Shown piece by piece: positions 21,481-32,618 of a DNA stretch of 64,000 nucleotides. Positions within the stretch are counted from its first letter, which is position 1. Each line of letters opens with the position of its first letter. A model generated the notes under the pieces. That model saw only the letters and a list, made by a program, of their open reading frames with translations. It searched no databases and was not told where the DNA came from. Made by a program: the position numbers and the translations under genes. This stretch comes from Cheiracanthium punctorium (lineage: Eukaryota > Arthropoda > Arachnida > Araneae > Cheiracanthiidae): contig JAWZYV010016974.1 in the NCBI GenBank assembly GCA_038373885.1, positions 1 to 64,000 on the forward strand, read 5' to 3'.

Positions 21481-23301
21481 AAAAATCATAAAAACTCATA
21501 TATTCTTAATAAATTACCTAATTTATTTATAATTAAATTTTATTTCTTGAAATGTTATTCTTTAGACATATTTAGCAATAAAGGAAAAAATAAATAAAAT
21601 AACGTATTTTTTAAAGCTATTTTCAAAAAATATTTTTAAAAACTTATTAAACTGACTCGCATGTTCTAAAAATTGACTCTTACTTTTATTCATAGTGAGT
21701 TAACCTGACTCGCAGATTTTTAAGTCCAGCGCAAACACTGAATCGGAAAGTGGACGAAAGATCATGAAAATAGCCATTTTCAGAAATTTTTACAAAGCTA
21801 TATTAATACACCCACTCCCACTTCAAACTTGATTCGTACCTTTTCTAAAGCTTAAAAATAAATCTTTTATTATATCTTAATACCGTGTTTACTCGCGTAA
21901 TAGTCGCCCTGGCATAATAGTCGCACCCCCCTTTTGAAGCAGAAAAAAGTAGCTTGAGAGTTATAATATTACGGAGTAGATTTCCTCCGCATAATAGTCA
22001 AACCTAGACTTTCAACATGAAAAATTGGCAAAAAAGTGCCGCCATAAACTCGGTATTTTGCTTAGTATTTATACTACCTATCAATATATTCCGTTTTTGA
22101 AACCAATGCAAAAGTAGTCAGAAATGACACATGCTTCTAACTGAGAACATAGCGGAAATCGTATACAATTCCCCTCCTCCCCCCATTTGAATGACTAATA
22201 TCCTTTAACGCATTAGAAGACAAAATAAGGGGTAAGGAGAATATGCCTTTATTTTAATTCATTCTGTAAACGGTTAATAAAAACATCAGATGACAAAATG
22301 GGTATCAGATTTTTTTGTGCAAACCGTACCACTTTCTGGGAGTGTGAGAAAAAAAAAAAAAATCATCGAGAACTCTTTGAAGTATTTGGCTGTGGAATTC
22401 CATCTTTGAAATTGTTTTCTAAAGGTTTGATAAATGGCACTAATTTTTCATTTATTGCAGTGCGCAGCTTTTAAGGAAAAAAAACTTGAAAATTTCCGAA
22501 TTTCTATGGCATTTATCTTATTTTGACTTGTGTCCATCAAAGGGCTGTTATGCAGTTTTGTTTTTTGAACAAAACCCTTATTACAACGTTAATAAAGTGC
22601 TTTAAGAAAGTAAAGCCAGAGTATTCTTTCATATACCGATCAAGTCCCTTTTGCAGTTGAAGGAGAGCTTCCGGATACGATAATAGACATCCATTAATCT
22701 TTTGACCATCCGTATGTGCGACTGTGCGGCAGATGTTTTTTTTTCTTTTCCTCCCCACCCCCCGCCCCCCTGCCTGAAGCGCAGGGTTTGGAATTCGATG
22801 AGCTGGGCTATAACCGTCTGCCGAAGACAGAAGATAATCGGGAATTAGAGCAGGATGCAATAATAGTAAATAGTAATACAACCCCTAATTCTCGACTCTC
22901 CTAGACCCAAAGCACACAATGGTTAATGACCGTTAATTGGTTTTCGACATTTTGGGATTCGGTCAGTTGGGATATAACCCTGTAGTAGGGACCCTCCGAT
23001 ATCTGATATTCTGCGTAAAAAAAAAAGCTTTGGCATCTCAACACAAAGCATGCGTTTCCTTTCGGCCCCAGTCCTGTGTTCAAAGTTTGTCTTTTTAAAT
23101 GACTGGAGGAAGCGTTAAGGATAAAGAGAAATTCTGCGAGGGTTGTTCCTCATCTCATAGCGTGAAGTTTTAAAACAGGAAAAGATCTTATACATATAGT
23201 AGTATTTTACAATATTTCTTTATAAGTATAGCGCTTTTGCTCATTTTGAAAGGCAATTTTTGTGTTTATTATTACTTTTTTTTCTTCTTTCTTGACATGA
23301 T
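21481..23301. other. AT-rich intergenic with one MITE-like end
   Basis: At 21891 ACCGTGTTTACTCGCGTAAT and two AATAGTCGC phrases look like a degraded DNA-transposon end; the partner end was not found. The opposing frames at 22537-22904 span a C-rich run and have no recognised domain. Confidence 0.35.
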
Positions 23302-23555
23302 CAGTGGCATACGCAGACTTCCTTCAAGGGGGGGAGGGGGTTATAGACATAACTTTGTGTTAAAATGTAATATTTAAGCTAAAATAAATGTGTGAAAATG
23401 TATAAATGTGTATAAATTAAATGTGTATAAATGTAATATTGTGTAACGTAATATTTAAGCTAAAAATTGAAAATTTGTGGACATTTTGTTAAAAAAATTT
23501 TGACAAGGGGGGAGGGGTGAACCCCCAAACCCTCCCCCCCTTGCGTACGCCACTG
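23302..23555. mobile_element. hAT MITE (CAGTGGYGTAC family), copy 2
   Basis: 254 bp, ends CAGTGGCATACGCAGACTT and TTGCGTACGCCACTG, with perfect 8-bp duplications GACATGAT at 23294-23301 and 23556-23563. It holds a short internal duplication of AAATGTGTATAAATG phrases, which accounts for its extra length over copy 1. Confidence 0.93.
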
Positions 23556-23563
23556 GACATGAT

Positions 23564-25689
23564 GAATACTGGGTGACTGTTGATAAAAGTACTAGTGTTG
23601 ACTCTAGAAAAAAAGGGCCGCCGGGGGGGAAATTTTCAAAAGGGGCACCCTGTTCTCAAAAAGGGCACTTTGGGGGTTCCACGAGAATGTACAGGTAGAT
23701 AACATATAGAAACTGGTTTGAAACGATCTGATCCCCGAAACTTTAACATGTAGAGTTGTAATGTATGTTCTGACTTACAATGCATAGTAAGATTTTTTCC
23801 AATTTGTCTTAGTCCCCCCCCCCCTTTTTTTGGAGAAAATATCCAGTAGAAGTAAGTGTAAGCGAAATAGAAAAAATAATTTGTTGATAATATTTTGGTC
23901 TAAACATGACATAAATATGTGAATTAAATCTACATAACTAGAAGTTTTGATTTAAAAAAAAAACTTCTAGCATAAAGAAGTTTTAATATAAGTAATGTTG
24001 AATTTTCTGTTTAATTTTTTTTTCTCAAAATTACGTGACATACATGTTTATTATTTATAAGAATAGTACATTTATTGAAGAAGATTTCAGAAATTTTTAG
24101 CCAGACATGATTTGTTAGGCAGTAGGCGAAGGCAGAGGAACTGTTAATTTTTGTTCCTCCATTTTATCACACTATCACTACTGGACCACAATTACTGGAT
24201 CTCATTCATATATGATATTTCAGGTATATTGGTACAAACTTTTAAACAGAAAAGGACTGTCAGTGTAAGTGGATTAGGGTACATGCGTTTAGCATGTAAT
24301 AAAAATAATAAAATTTCTGCAATGTAGGATGTATAAAATTTAATTATATAAATCAGAATTTTATTTAAATTCTTTTGTTTGCAATAATTATTGAATGAGT
24401 ACCAAGTAAAGATTTTCAAAGTTACCCTTATTACTATTAGACATTATTAAAATTGCATCAAACAATTTAACTCATCCATCAATTGATAACTACAGAAATT
24501 GGGGAAATTTAATTCAGAACACAGAAGATTGCTGGAAAAAAATGACATAGCCATGCAAATTTTGTAATATATATCCTATGGTTGGAATGTACAACACCAT
24601 ATCAAATCAAATCACTGAAATGTATTTGTTATTCCTCTTTCACTTCTAATTTAATGCTTGCTCATTCATGAAAAGTGAATATAAGTTTTTTAAAAAGTAC
24701 TATTTCTTTAAAATAAATAAAAATAATTACTACATGTAAGTTTTTTAGCAGGTATAAAATTAATGATTTTTTTAAACTCACAGAATTGTCCAAAGGTATG
24801 TATGAAATAAAGTTTAAAATATTTTCAATAATTTATTTTTCATAAAGCTTTATTTTTAATTTCTTGTAACATACTTAAAAAGGTATCTTTAAAAACACTA
24901 AATTTTCTTTCTTAAACCTTGCTTTAATCTTTTTAAAATAAAAATAGTACTAATCAATATTTATTTTAACTATCAAATGTTTTTAATCAGCTTAATATAA
25001 TTAAAATAATCAACATCCTGGTATCAAAAGTACTTAAACAAATTATCTATTAATAAACCTTCCAGAATTCTTTTTCTTTTTTTTTTCAACTGAAAATAAG
25101 CTTAAATTGATGACAGTTTGTTTTATGAATAACCTAGCTGTTAACTTATGACACAATTTGTTTTCTGAAGACATCCTTTTCCAGAACTAGCTTTCTTTTG
25201 CTTTTATTATTATTTTTTTTCCTTTCTTCATTCATTAAAATGTTGAGAATTTTAAAATCGGAAGGTGTATAATATGAATATTTAGAATACCAAATCTTGT
25301 CAATAGTCTGATTTACTAAATTCTGCATTTACTCCACTTTTATGTAATTAAAACTGTGGCGTAATAAGTGGGGGGGGGAGAATCCGCCCCGGCTGCAAAA
25401 AAACAAACATGGTGGCCGGCAGGACACTTAGAAATAATAAAGTGGAAAACTAAAGGACCGAAATGGGGGCAGAATGCTGAAACTTAGAAAGAATGGGGCG
25501 GCAAACTGAAAGACCGCACCGGGCGCCAATAACCCTAGCACTACATTGCTAAAGCAAAAGATCATTATTATGCTCTGATTTTGGCAAAAGCGTAATGTGT
25601 TTCAATTGCTGTATTACCAAAACGTCGCAAATCCCTCGATTTTCAGATGGATTTGAGTAGATAAAGCCACTGAACATGGTACACGGCTG
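23564..25689. other. Very AT-rich intergenic
   Basis: No gene. A small exact inverted repeat CTAGAAGTTT/AAACTTCTAG lies at about 23939-23970. A GC-rich worn repeat lies at 25355-25540 (runs of G, CGCCCCGG). GTTGACTCTAGA near 23597 recurs inverted at about 26690. No boundaries could be fixed. Confidence 0.35.
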
Positions 25690-25800
25690 AAGTGTTGAAG
25701 TTCCCACGTTCGGCGGGCCCCGCCCGCGCGACTGTCGGTCTGGAGTTTTGGTCGGTTTCATCAAGATGTACGCGTCAATACACATTAGAACTCCTTAAAA
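25690..25800 (+). repeat. tRNA-derived SINE, copy 2 (weak)
   Basis: Tail-like phrases GTCTGGAGTTTTGGTCGG and CATCAAGATGTACGCGT align to the SINE tail at 54810 and 62810. A head with boxes A and B is not convincing. Confidence 0.4.
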
Positions 25801-26740
25801 AGTCAACCAACCAAGGCACCCCCCTTAGAAGATATCCCTTGTCTAGGCTTGCCTTAACAAACAAGCAAATCCCGCGAATTTTCGAATCGCAAAACGTCGT
25901 TTTGCTAAGGCATTCTTTCTGTATCATCTGTAATTATATATGATTAGTAAATAACTGTTATACATTACGAATAATATGTACTAAGAAAGCCGATTAAAAA
26001 GAGCAAATCGTTTAGGGGGGGAACTTGCTAGTGTTGCGAAACTATTAAAGACATGGAGAAGAGCAATAATTATATATACAGCTGGCGACGAACTCTGCTA
26101 TAATGATTGTTTGATAATCCGCAACTACATATTTATCAAACGTAGCCACCGATATTTGAGGATTGACAGATGGAATCAGAAATTTTTAGATAACTTGAGA
26201 AAATTTTGAATTTCCCAACCGTATTTTCTTCCCCCAATTCCTAAGTGAAATGCCGATCGGCCTTCTCGCTTGAGTCAGCAAAAACAAATCATACAAGAGG
26301 GGCCTTTTCGGGTTACTCGGCTGTTCGGCTCGCTCAAAAGAAAACAAAGAAAAGGGTAGTAGGAGTATTTTGATCTGAAAGAGTAGAATATTTGAAAAAA
26401 GCATTTTAATAAATTACATTTGTGGGAAAGATCGGATTTCATAGACGGTTTTTGTGAAAGGGCCGTTTTCAATCGAACCTATTTTAATGATGGGATTATT
26501 GTACTCAATCGTAACCGTTTTAATTAACGTATTATCGTGATGGGCCGCAAATGGTATGTAGGAAATAAAAAGTGCTGGTTGTTTACTAATAAAAATGTAA
26601 AAGCAGGAGGGCGCATAAAGAAGAGAAATAGGGCCGCCGGGCGCTAAAAAGATAACAAAAAGGCCGCCGGGCGCTGCGCCCTGCCAAATTAATCTAGAGT
26701 CAACACTAAGTACATAGTACAGTTTTTGAAGAACCAGTGA
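25801..26740. other. Intergenic
   Basis: No gene recognised. Repeated GGGCCGCCGGGCGC phrases at 26633-26690 and TCTAGAGTCAACACTA near 26693 look like the end of an unplaced repeat. Minus frames at 26186-26773 have no recognised domain. Confidence 0.35.
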
Positions 26741-27014
26741 AAAAGCAGTGGAATGAGAAAAACCGCACAACATTAAATGGGTTTATTTTTTCAAATGAAT
26801 GTGAGTGTGCGTGTGTGTGTGGGGGGGGGGAAATAAAAAATGTAAAGGAGTGGGCATCCGAAAGGGCGCAAATAGAGGTATATTCATGTATTTTGTATTT
26901 ATCTCTATTGAAAGTTGACATTCCGATAATTTTTCAAGGTCAGTGGCCTGATTTTTAAGTGCACAGTAGCCCCATTGCCTCTATAGCTTTTGGTGAAGTG
27001 ATTTTTTTTTGTAT
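26741..27014 (+). repeat. Interspersed repeat R3, copy 1
   Basis: Shared with 55250-55500 and 62221-62460: a GCACAACATTAAATGG-like start, a G-run, then TTTTGTATTTATCTCTATTG and a T-run at the end. A GT microsatellite and G10 lie at 26812-26830. A Helitron starts immediately after it. Confidence 0.7.
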
Positions 27015-27212
27015 CACTAGGGGCCAAGGCCCCCAGACTCGCTACGCTCGCTTTTCGTATGAGACATTCGGCCCCTAATCAGGCTTATTCGTAAAAAAGA
27101 CATAATTTCAACAGACAAAACCCGAAGATTGGATCAGATAGAATGTTACTGAGCTACGCATTGCTTGGTTCTTGCATGTTCATTGGTACATAAAAATTGG
27201 AACTTCACACTA

Positions 27213-27434
27213 CAGTAGAACCCCTCCCCCTCATAACACGGAAGATATTTTGTTATGGGAATCCGTGTTGTACGGGTCCTGAGCTATACTACACCTGGCG
27301 TGCGGACTCCGCTTATAATCGCTGGAAAAATTATTTGCACTCTTCAGAAACACAATGATTTTCAATGTTGCCATTCAAAAGTTATAATAATTAGGAGCTA
27401 AAGCATAATAAAATCAGAACATCTGTTTCAGTTG
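27213..27434. mobile_element. pogo/Tigger-like MITE nested in Helitron H3
   Basis: 222 bp starting CAGTAGAACCCCTCC, flanked by TA at 27211-27212 and 27435-27436. Helitron H4 reads CACTATTTTTAATTATG at the same point, the undisturbed site with a single TA. The right inverted repeat is poorly kept. Phrases GTTATGGGAATCCGTGTTGT are typical of Tigger ends. Confidence 0.75.
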
Positions 27435-28111
27435 TATTTTTAATAATGTAAAACCTATTGGACACCCTTCGAATTTGCCACCCATTGCGATTTTTCATTA
27501 TTTGGCGACTTGCGTACATGTAAAGTTAATAAAAGCTACGGAACAGATAGGATAGCTTGCCACCAATGGCGACTTTTCATTATTTGGCGATTTACACATG
27601 CTCACAACCTATAATTACTGTTCATGTAAGGTTACCGGAAAACCATTATCCATATTTTCATTTACATAATCGTTTGCAGATTGGCGTACTTAGCACCACT
27701 AATTATACCATCTCGTCGCGCTAGCAAATACTGCTATAATGGCATAGTTAACGCCGCCAAATATTTCTACTGGTAGCAAATAATCCAGCTGGACGAGAAC
27801 CGGCTTTAAAATAATCTGCATTTTAATTATTTTTTATTTTCAAGATATTAGTTATTCTGTTTTGGAAAAAGGAATAATCGCTAATTCTAAACTCCTGTTG
27901 TCTAAGCGAACTTACTATTTGAAAATTGTCAACTTTGTGTTTTGAGTTACTTATTTCATATACACTGCTGGCCATCGTAAATGCAACACCCTGAAGGAAG
28001 CATGCAAATAATATGAAATTTACAACATGCATTAGCTGAGGTGAGATATGCAAATGATTAGAATTTCAGCGCAGACGCACATCAAGCGCGCCTGTGGCGC
28101 CACCTCAAAGC

Positions 28112-28121
28112 GCTATTTAAG
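28112..28121 (+). promoter_or_regulatory. TATA-like box upstream of Tc1 transposase
   Basis: CTATTTAAGG about 75 bases before the ATG and about 150 bases inside the left terminus. Position is reasonable for a core promoter; this is inference only. Confidence 0.4.
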
Positions 28122-28194
28122 GCTTGGAGATTTCGACGGTTTCAAGTACAGCAATTGTGTTTTTCTTGCTTTTTTTTCAAAAAAACGATAAATT

Positions 28195-29235
28195 ATGCCT
28201 CGTAGGAAACAACGATCATCTTTTGATCAAGTATCCGAGTTTGACAGAGGAAGGATAGTGGCATACCGAGATTGTGGGTTATCTTTCAGGGAAATCGGTC
28301 GTCGTATTGGACGAAACCAAACAACTGTGATGCGGATATGTGATCGTTGGGTGCAGGAGGGTACGACGGACAGACGTGATCGACCGCATCGACCTCAGTG
28401 CACCACGTCACGTGATGACAGGCAGATTGTACGCATGGCAGTGACGGACCGCTCAGTCACATCACGAACCATATCACAGCAGATTCAGTCTGTAACGCAT
28501 CATCCAGTGTCTGCGCGTACCATTCGACGTCGTTTACAGCAGAATGGTCTGTCCGCAAGACGTCCGTTGCTTTGTCTACCTCTGACGCGGAACCACAGAC
28601 GTCTCCGCCGCCAATGGTGCGATGAAAGAAGGATGTGGACGACAGAATGGAATGAAATTCTCTTTACTGACGAGTCACGCTTCTGTATGCAACACCACGA
28701 CGGTCGGATTCGAGTCTGGAGACACCGTGGAGAGAGGATGCTGAACAGCTGCATTATGCACCGTCACACTGGTCCTGCACCGGGTATTATGGTATGGGGC
28801 GGTATCGGATATCTCTCTCGCACTCCTCTAGTACGCATTGCCGGTACTTTAACCAGCCAGCGCTACATCTCCGAGGTGTTGGAGCCAGTTGTCTTTTCTT
28901 ACCTTCAGGGCTTGCCAACAGCCATATTTCAGCAGGATAATGCACGGCCACACGTGGCACGCATTGTCCAAGGGTTCTTCGTCAATCACCAGATTGAATT
29001 GCTTCCCTGGCCGGCGCGCTCTCCGGATCTTTCGCCGATAGAAAACATGTGGTCCATGGTTGCTCAACGACTGACCCAGAGTTCATCCCCAGCTGTCACA
29101 CCAGATCAACTTTGGCAACGTGTGGAAGCTGCTTGGTCTGCTGTACCCCAAGAACACATTCAAAGTCTCTTTGAATCAATGCCGAGGCGTGTGGCAGCTG
29201 TGATCTCCAACAACGGCGGCTACTCTGGGTACTGA
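28195..29235 (+). CDS. Tc1-like transposase, DD34E, intact
   Basis: 346 residues, the normal length for Tc1 transposases. It would cut and paste its own element in the nucleus. The N-terminal third holds two helix-turn-helix motifs (about 14-55, LSFREIGRRIGRNQTTVMRI; and about 75-118) joined by a basic GRPR-like stretch RDRPHRP. The catalytic triad is present: Asp159 in FTDESRF, Asp248 in FQQDNARPH and Glu283 in SPDLSPIENMW. There are 34 residues between the second Asp and the Glu. The tail SMPRRVAAVISNNGG is typical. The ATG follows an A-rich leader. No stops or frameshifts, and the GC-rich codon use is unlike its neighbours, which fits recent arrival, possibly by horizontal transfer. Start choice is supported by the family's usual N-terminus. 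Confidence 0.96.
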   Translation: MPRRKQRSSFDQVSEFDRGRIVAYRDCGLSFREIGRRIGRNQTTVMRICDRWVQEGTTDRRDRPHRPQCTTSRDDRQIVRMAVTDRSVTSRTISQQIQSVTHHPVSARTIRRRLQQNGLSARRPLLCLPLTRNHRRLRRQWCDERRMWTTEWNEILFTDESRFCMQHHDGRIRVWRHRGERMLNSCIMHRHTGPAPGIMVWGGIGYLSRTPLVRIAGTLTSQRYISEVLEPVVFSYLQGLPTAIFQQDNARPHVARIVQGFFVNHQIELLPWPARSPDLSPIENMWSMVAQRLTQSSSPAVTPDQLWQRVEAAWSAVPQEHIQSLFESMPRRVAAVISNNGGYSGY

Positions 29236-29309
29236 TTTTGGCAGGAACCACGCTTCATAGAATGCTGTAAATTTAATCATTTGTTACTTGGTCAACATGT
29301 TATCTACAC

Positions 29310-29315
29310 AATAAA
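29310..29315 (+). terminator. Polyadenylation signal of the Tc1 transposase
   Basis: AATAAA about 75 bases after the stop codon and inside the element's right end. Confidence 0.6.
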
Positions 29316-29706
29316 TTTTGTTGTGATATCTCTTGTTTTTCTTGGTGTTGCAATTTGGGTGGCCAGCAGTGTAGTTTTTATTTTGGCGTAAAATGGGCGT
29401 AATTCTAACTCATGTTTGTTAATTTCACGCGATTCTAGATACTTGGAAACGCTTTGTTGCAAAGAAATGAATGATTTTATGCCAAATCTGGCAACCATTC
29501 GGTTTATTTTTTCAGTTTTTTATTAATATCTTCTAAAATAATTCGATTTTCGAAATTTAAATCAGCTTAGCAGGTTCCTCGGAATTTTTCGAATCTGTGG
29601 GCACCTTAGTCGAAACTCAAATCCCCACGGTTTAGGAGGAGATACGCTGACAAGCTTTTGACAGCGGCGGCGACAGCGGCCTTTACTTTTTTTTAGAATA
29701 GAGAGA

Positions 29707-30776
29707 TTTTTACACGAAAATGTGTCACACTCTGAAGTTTTGCAAGCCGAAGGAAGGGAAAACATGATATTATAAACGAAAAGAGAAATAGTTTTTAAAA
29801 AATTGCTTGCATTTCTTTCCGTCCGATATTAATATATAAGAATAAAAAATGTCATTTAAATCTCTTTAAAATAGGCCAACGATAGGAATTTAACCGCCCC
29901 TAGAAAGTTGTCACCACGGTGGGCGCCCCCCCCCCCTACGCGTGCCGCAACGTGTTTTTGGGTGAAACGTGTGTTTGGGGAAAGTTTGAGGATAATATCG
30001 GTACAAGGATATTTCAACCAAGGATATTCAACCATACTTCAACCTACTCAGACTAAGCATCAATGCGAATGCAAGTTCCTCTACTTCTAATCTCCCTCTG
30101 ATATACCCGAAACCCGATTATCACTGGGGCAAGGGGGGGGCGGTAGTCCGGTGCCCCTGAAGAAAAAGGGGGCCCATATATATCCCGATTATCTAAATTA
30201 TAAATTCATATGTACTGAAATAGTAATTGTGGGGAAAAAAGTGAATTTCCTCTATAATATAGGTATTACCTAATTGTCTATCACTAGATCAAGTTAGAGA
30301 TATTTTTTTGGGGTGATAAATACGATTTGATTAAAGTACAAAAACTGCAGTTAACTTAAATACTAAACTACAGTTAATTCAATTTTCGAGTACAGCAGCG
30401 GTCAAAACTGGGTTAAAATGCTTAAAAAAGGTAGTCTCAGTAAAGGGGCTTAATGCGTAAAAAAGGGGACAGTAAGGGGGGCCCCAAACTTAATGCCCCG
30501 GGCCCCGTCTAAAAGTGGTCAGATTTGAACATACCGTACCGCCTTTCCTATTTACTTATTATTTTTCTTTCAACTCTTCTCTGTTTTCTTTTTTATTCCG
30601 CCTCTTTCTTTATCCTCTCCTTTGTGTGTTTTGTATATCTCTCGTCTCTTCTAATTTTAAATGTTACGTGTTTGTGCGTATTGTAGAGTGCTGATAGTAT
30701 ACCAGGACCGAAAACGAAGGAGACGCAAGTTAAACGGTAGAGGCTTCAGGCAAATTGTCGCTTTTCAGATCGTATT
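29707..30776. other. Intergenic with worn GC-rich repeat ends
   Basis: No gene. G-runs and GGGCCC phrases at 30125-30175 face similar inverted phrases at 30475-30515, a possible worn hAT MITE of about 390 bp without a confirmed duplication. The frame at 30661-30981 is overprinted by the repeat at 30777 and is not a gene. Confidence 0.35.
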
Positions 30777-30955
30777 TATGCGAGACGGAAGAAAATGCGA
30801 GAATTCTCGCGCGAGACAAGACTCTGTCTCGGGTCGCGTCTCGTCCCGCAAAATATTTTTTTTCTCGTCTCGCAAAAAAATGCCTGTCTCGTCTCGCGGG
30901 ACAATGCGAGAACGCGAGACAATGCGAGAATTCTCGCGTCTCACGTCCATCCCTA
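30777..30955. mobile_element. Ac-type hAT MITE rich in GTCTCG, copy 1 (left end lost)
   Basis: Dense GCGAGAC/GTCTCGC motifs in both orientations ending CGTCCATCCCTA, the terminus of the complete copy at 59026-59200. The left terminus and duplication are not recognisable. Confidence 0.65.
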
Positions 30956-31387
30956 GATTTTTACATTTGTTTCTAGCTTGAAAGCAATTAGTATTTGAAT
31001 CAAGCCTCGTAACGCAAAACCTTAATTGATCAACCTTAAACGCAAAACCTTAATATGTAATTTGCCTTCTTAAACAAGTTTTAATTTTTATCATGTTAGA
31101 AAATAATGACTCGCAGCGGTAAGTAGGGGAAGTTGGGGTACAATAAAACAAAATTCACTACTTTTTTTCCTGTTCACAAATTTACATGTACAATAATAAA
31201 ATAAATGGACAATTTTAATCTACTCTTTTTCCCATCTAAATGAATTTTTATGAGTTTGTAAACAGCATCTTATTCTTATTTAAACATTTTATTCAAGTTT
31301 TTTTTTCTTTTCAGTGTACCCACAATTTCTTAAGACTTCCAGATGAGAAGAAGTAAAAATAGCCTCAACTGAAAAAGAGTTAATATG
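30956..31387. other. AT-rich intergenic
   Basis: Nothing recognised. Confidence 0.4.
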
Positions 31388-31556
31388 CAGCCAATCTCTG
31401 ATTATTGTACGAGCACTTTGGGCCCGTACCCTGGGCATTACACGCAGATAGAAGCCAAAAATTGAGTTTAGACTAATTATACAAAGACACAAAATATGTA
31501 TAGGTGCACAAAACTTGAAAAATGCCCTATACACAAAAATGTTTTAGTCAGGTCCT
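31388..31556. mobile_element. hAT MITE (CAGGCCCTGATTAT family), copy 1, diverged
   Basis: CTCTGATTATTGTACGAGCA at the left and TTTAGTCAGGTCCTG at the right match copy 2 at 32351-32484. The GTACCCTGGGCA and GGTGCACAAAA blocks are shared. Flanking duplication not found. Confidence 0.65.
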
Positions 31557-32350
31557 GAATAGAGTTAAACTGCATGAAAAACATCTTAATATAGTTTAAA
31601 AAATGTTTTAATTAAAGAAAGTCTGTATTTAATTTAACCCCTTTTCCCATAATTAAGATAAAAAAAATTCTGTTTGTACGAAAATATATTTTAGTAATTT
31701 AAATAAAAATTGTGAATCCACCCCCCCCCCCCCCGAAAAGAAAGTACTGTAATAAAAATTTAAGAAAGATCCCTGAAATTTAGCATAAAATTTTTAGCAT
31801 TTTAGAATAAATGCACAAAATGATGAAAATTTTCACATGCTCAACACTTTTTTGAAGAACAATAAATTACTTGTGATAATCAATATTTAAAAATAAGAGT
31901 AAATAATTTTAAATATAATTCAAAATATAATTTGCGTATATGAAACATTTAACAGTTTCTAAAAATACCTGGCATTATACAGAAAAATCATCCAAAAAAA
32001 AAAACAGGTTCCAGTCATTGATACTTCAAGAGTTTTAAAATAGTCTACCTTTTATTATTTCATTCCACAAATTAATTTACTCCGTGTATATTTTTTAATC
32101 GAGTAAATATTTTTATTATTCATTATTAAGTACATTTCATTAAATATCAATTTTAAGTACAGTTAAAGAAATAAGTTTCAAATTATAAAACTTTAAACAG
32201 AAAGCTCTCTAAGTTCAGAAATTAAGTTTGATAAAGTTTAAGAATTGTGCTAATATTAAACTAAATGTAGTTGTCTTTTTCATGGTTTGATTAATATCCT
32301 CTTTTAAATTAAATAGAAATTTCTACACCTTTAATATAAGGGTTGTAATG
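31557..32350. other. Very AT-rich intergenic
   Basis: Contains a C15 run at about 31720-31735 and A runs. No gene or element. Confidence 0.4.
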
Positions 32351-32484
32351 CAGGCCCTGATTATCGCACGGGCACTCGGGACATGGTCCCTGGGCACACA
32401 TGCAGAAATAGGCCAATAAATTTAATTTAGAGATTTATAGGGGCACAAAAAAATTGGCCCACAAAATGTTATAGTCAGACCCTA
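32351..32484. mobile_element. hAT MITE (CAGGCCCTGATTAT family), copy 2
   Basis: 134 bp, ends CAGGCCCTGATTATCG and, reversed, TAGGGTCTGACTAT, with a perfect 8-bp duplication TTGTAATG at 32343-32350 and 32485-32492. Confidence 0.9.
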
Positions 32485-32519
32485 TTGTAATGTTAAAATT
32501 CAATACTATAAATAGTAAA

Positions 32520-32618
32520 ATCGACCGTGCGAGCCCCATGTAAACACGGCGACAGCCGCTGGAGCTTGTCAGTTGCTAAGCCCCAGCTACTGTCGCCAAC
32601 CAGTTTGCACGATCTGCA
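32520..32618. repeat. Imperfect hairpin, about 100 bp, GC-rich
   Basis: Arms GGCGACAGCCGCTGGAGCTT and, reversed, GGCGACAGTAGCTGGGGCTT match at 17 of 20 bases around a roughly 10-base loop. Outer arms ACCGTGCGAG and ATCGTGCAAA extend the pairing. Could be a tiny MITE or a hairpin RNA source. Confidence 0.7.

Larger units (their letters stand above)
27963..29371 (+). mobile_element. Complete Tc1-like transposon nested in Helitron H3
   Basis: 1409 bp. The inverted termini start CACTGCTGGCCA on both ends and share a GCAACACC motif at bases 21-28. TA duplications lie at 27961-27962 and 29372-29373. It contains one intact transposase gene. The H1 Helitron has TTCATATCCTTTTT at the matching place, an empty site. 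Markedly more GC-rich than the surroundings. Confidence 0.95.
27017..29706 (-). mobile_element. Non-autonomous Helitron, copy H3, with two nested insertions
   Basis: 3' end on the minus strand: hairpin GGGGC-TTGG-CCCC-CTAG then T (27016). 5' end TCTCTCTATTCTAAAAAA at 29706, preceded by A, so it sits between A and T as Helitrons do. It is collinear with H1 reversed, apart from the Tigger-like insert at 27213-27434 and the Tc1 element at 27963-29371. Helitron sequence alone is about 1.06 kb. Confidence 0.85.

Noticed and set aside
22537..22904. 114-residue minus frame and overlapping plus frame
   Set aside because: They cross C-rich low-complexity sequence, have no recognisable motif and overlap each other antisense.
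28500..29067. Antisense frames inside the Tc1 transposase
   Set aside because: Shadows of the strongly supported plus-strand gene.
30661..30981. 106- and 73-residue frames
   Set aside because: Their content is the GTCTCG repeat read as Arg/Glu/Ser-rich peptide.
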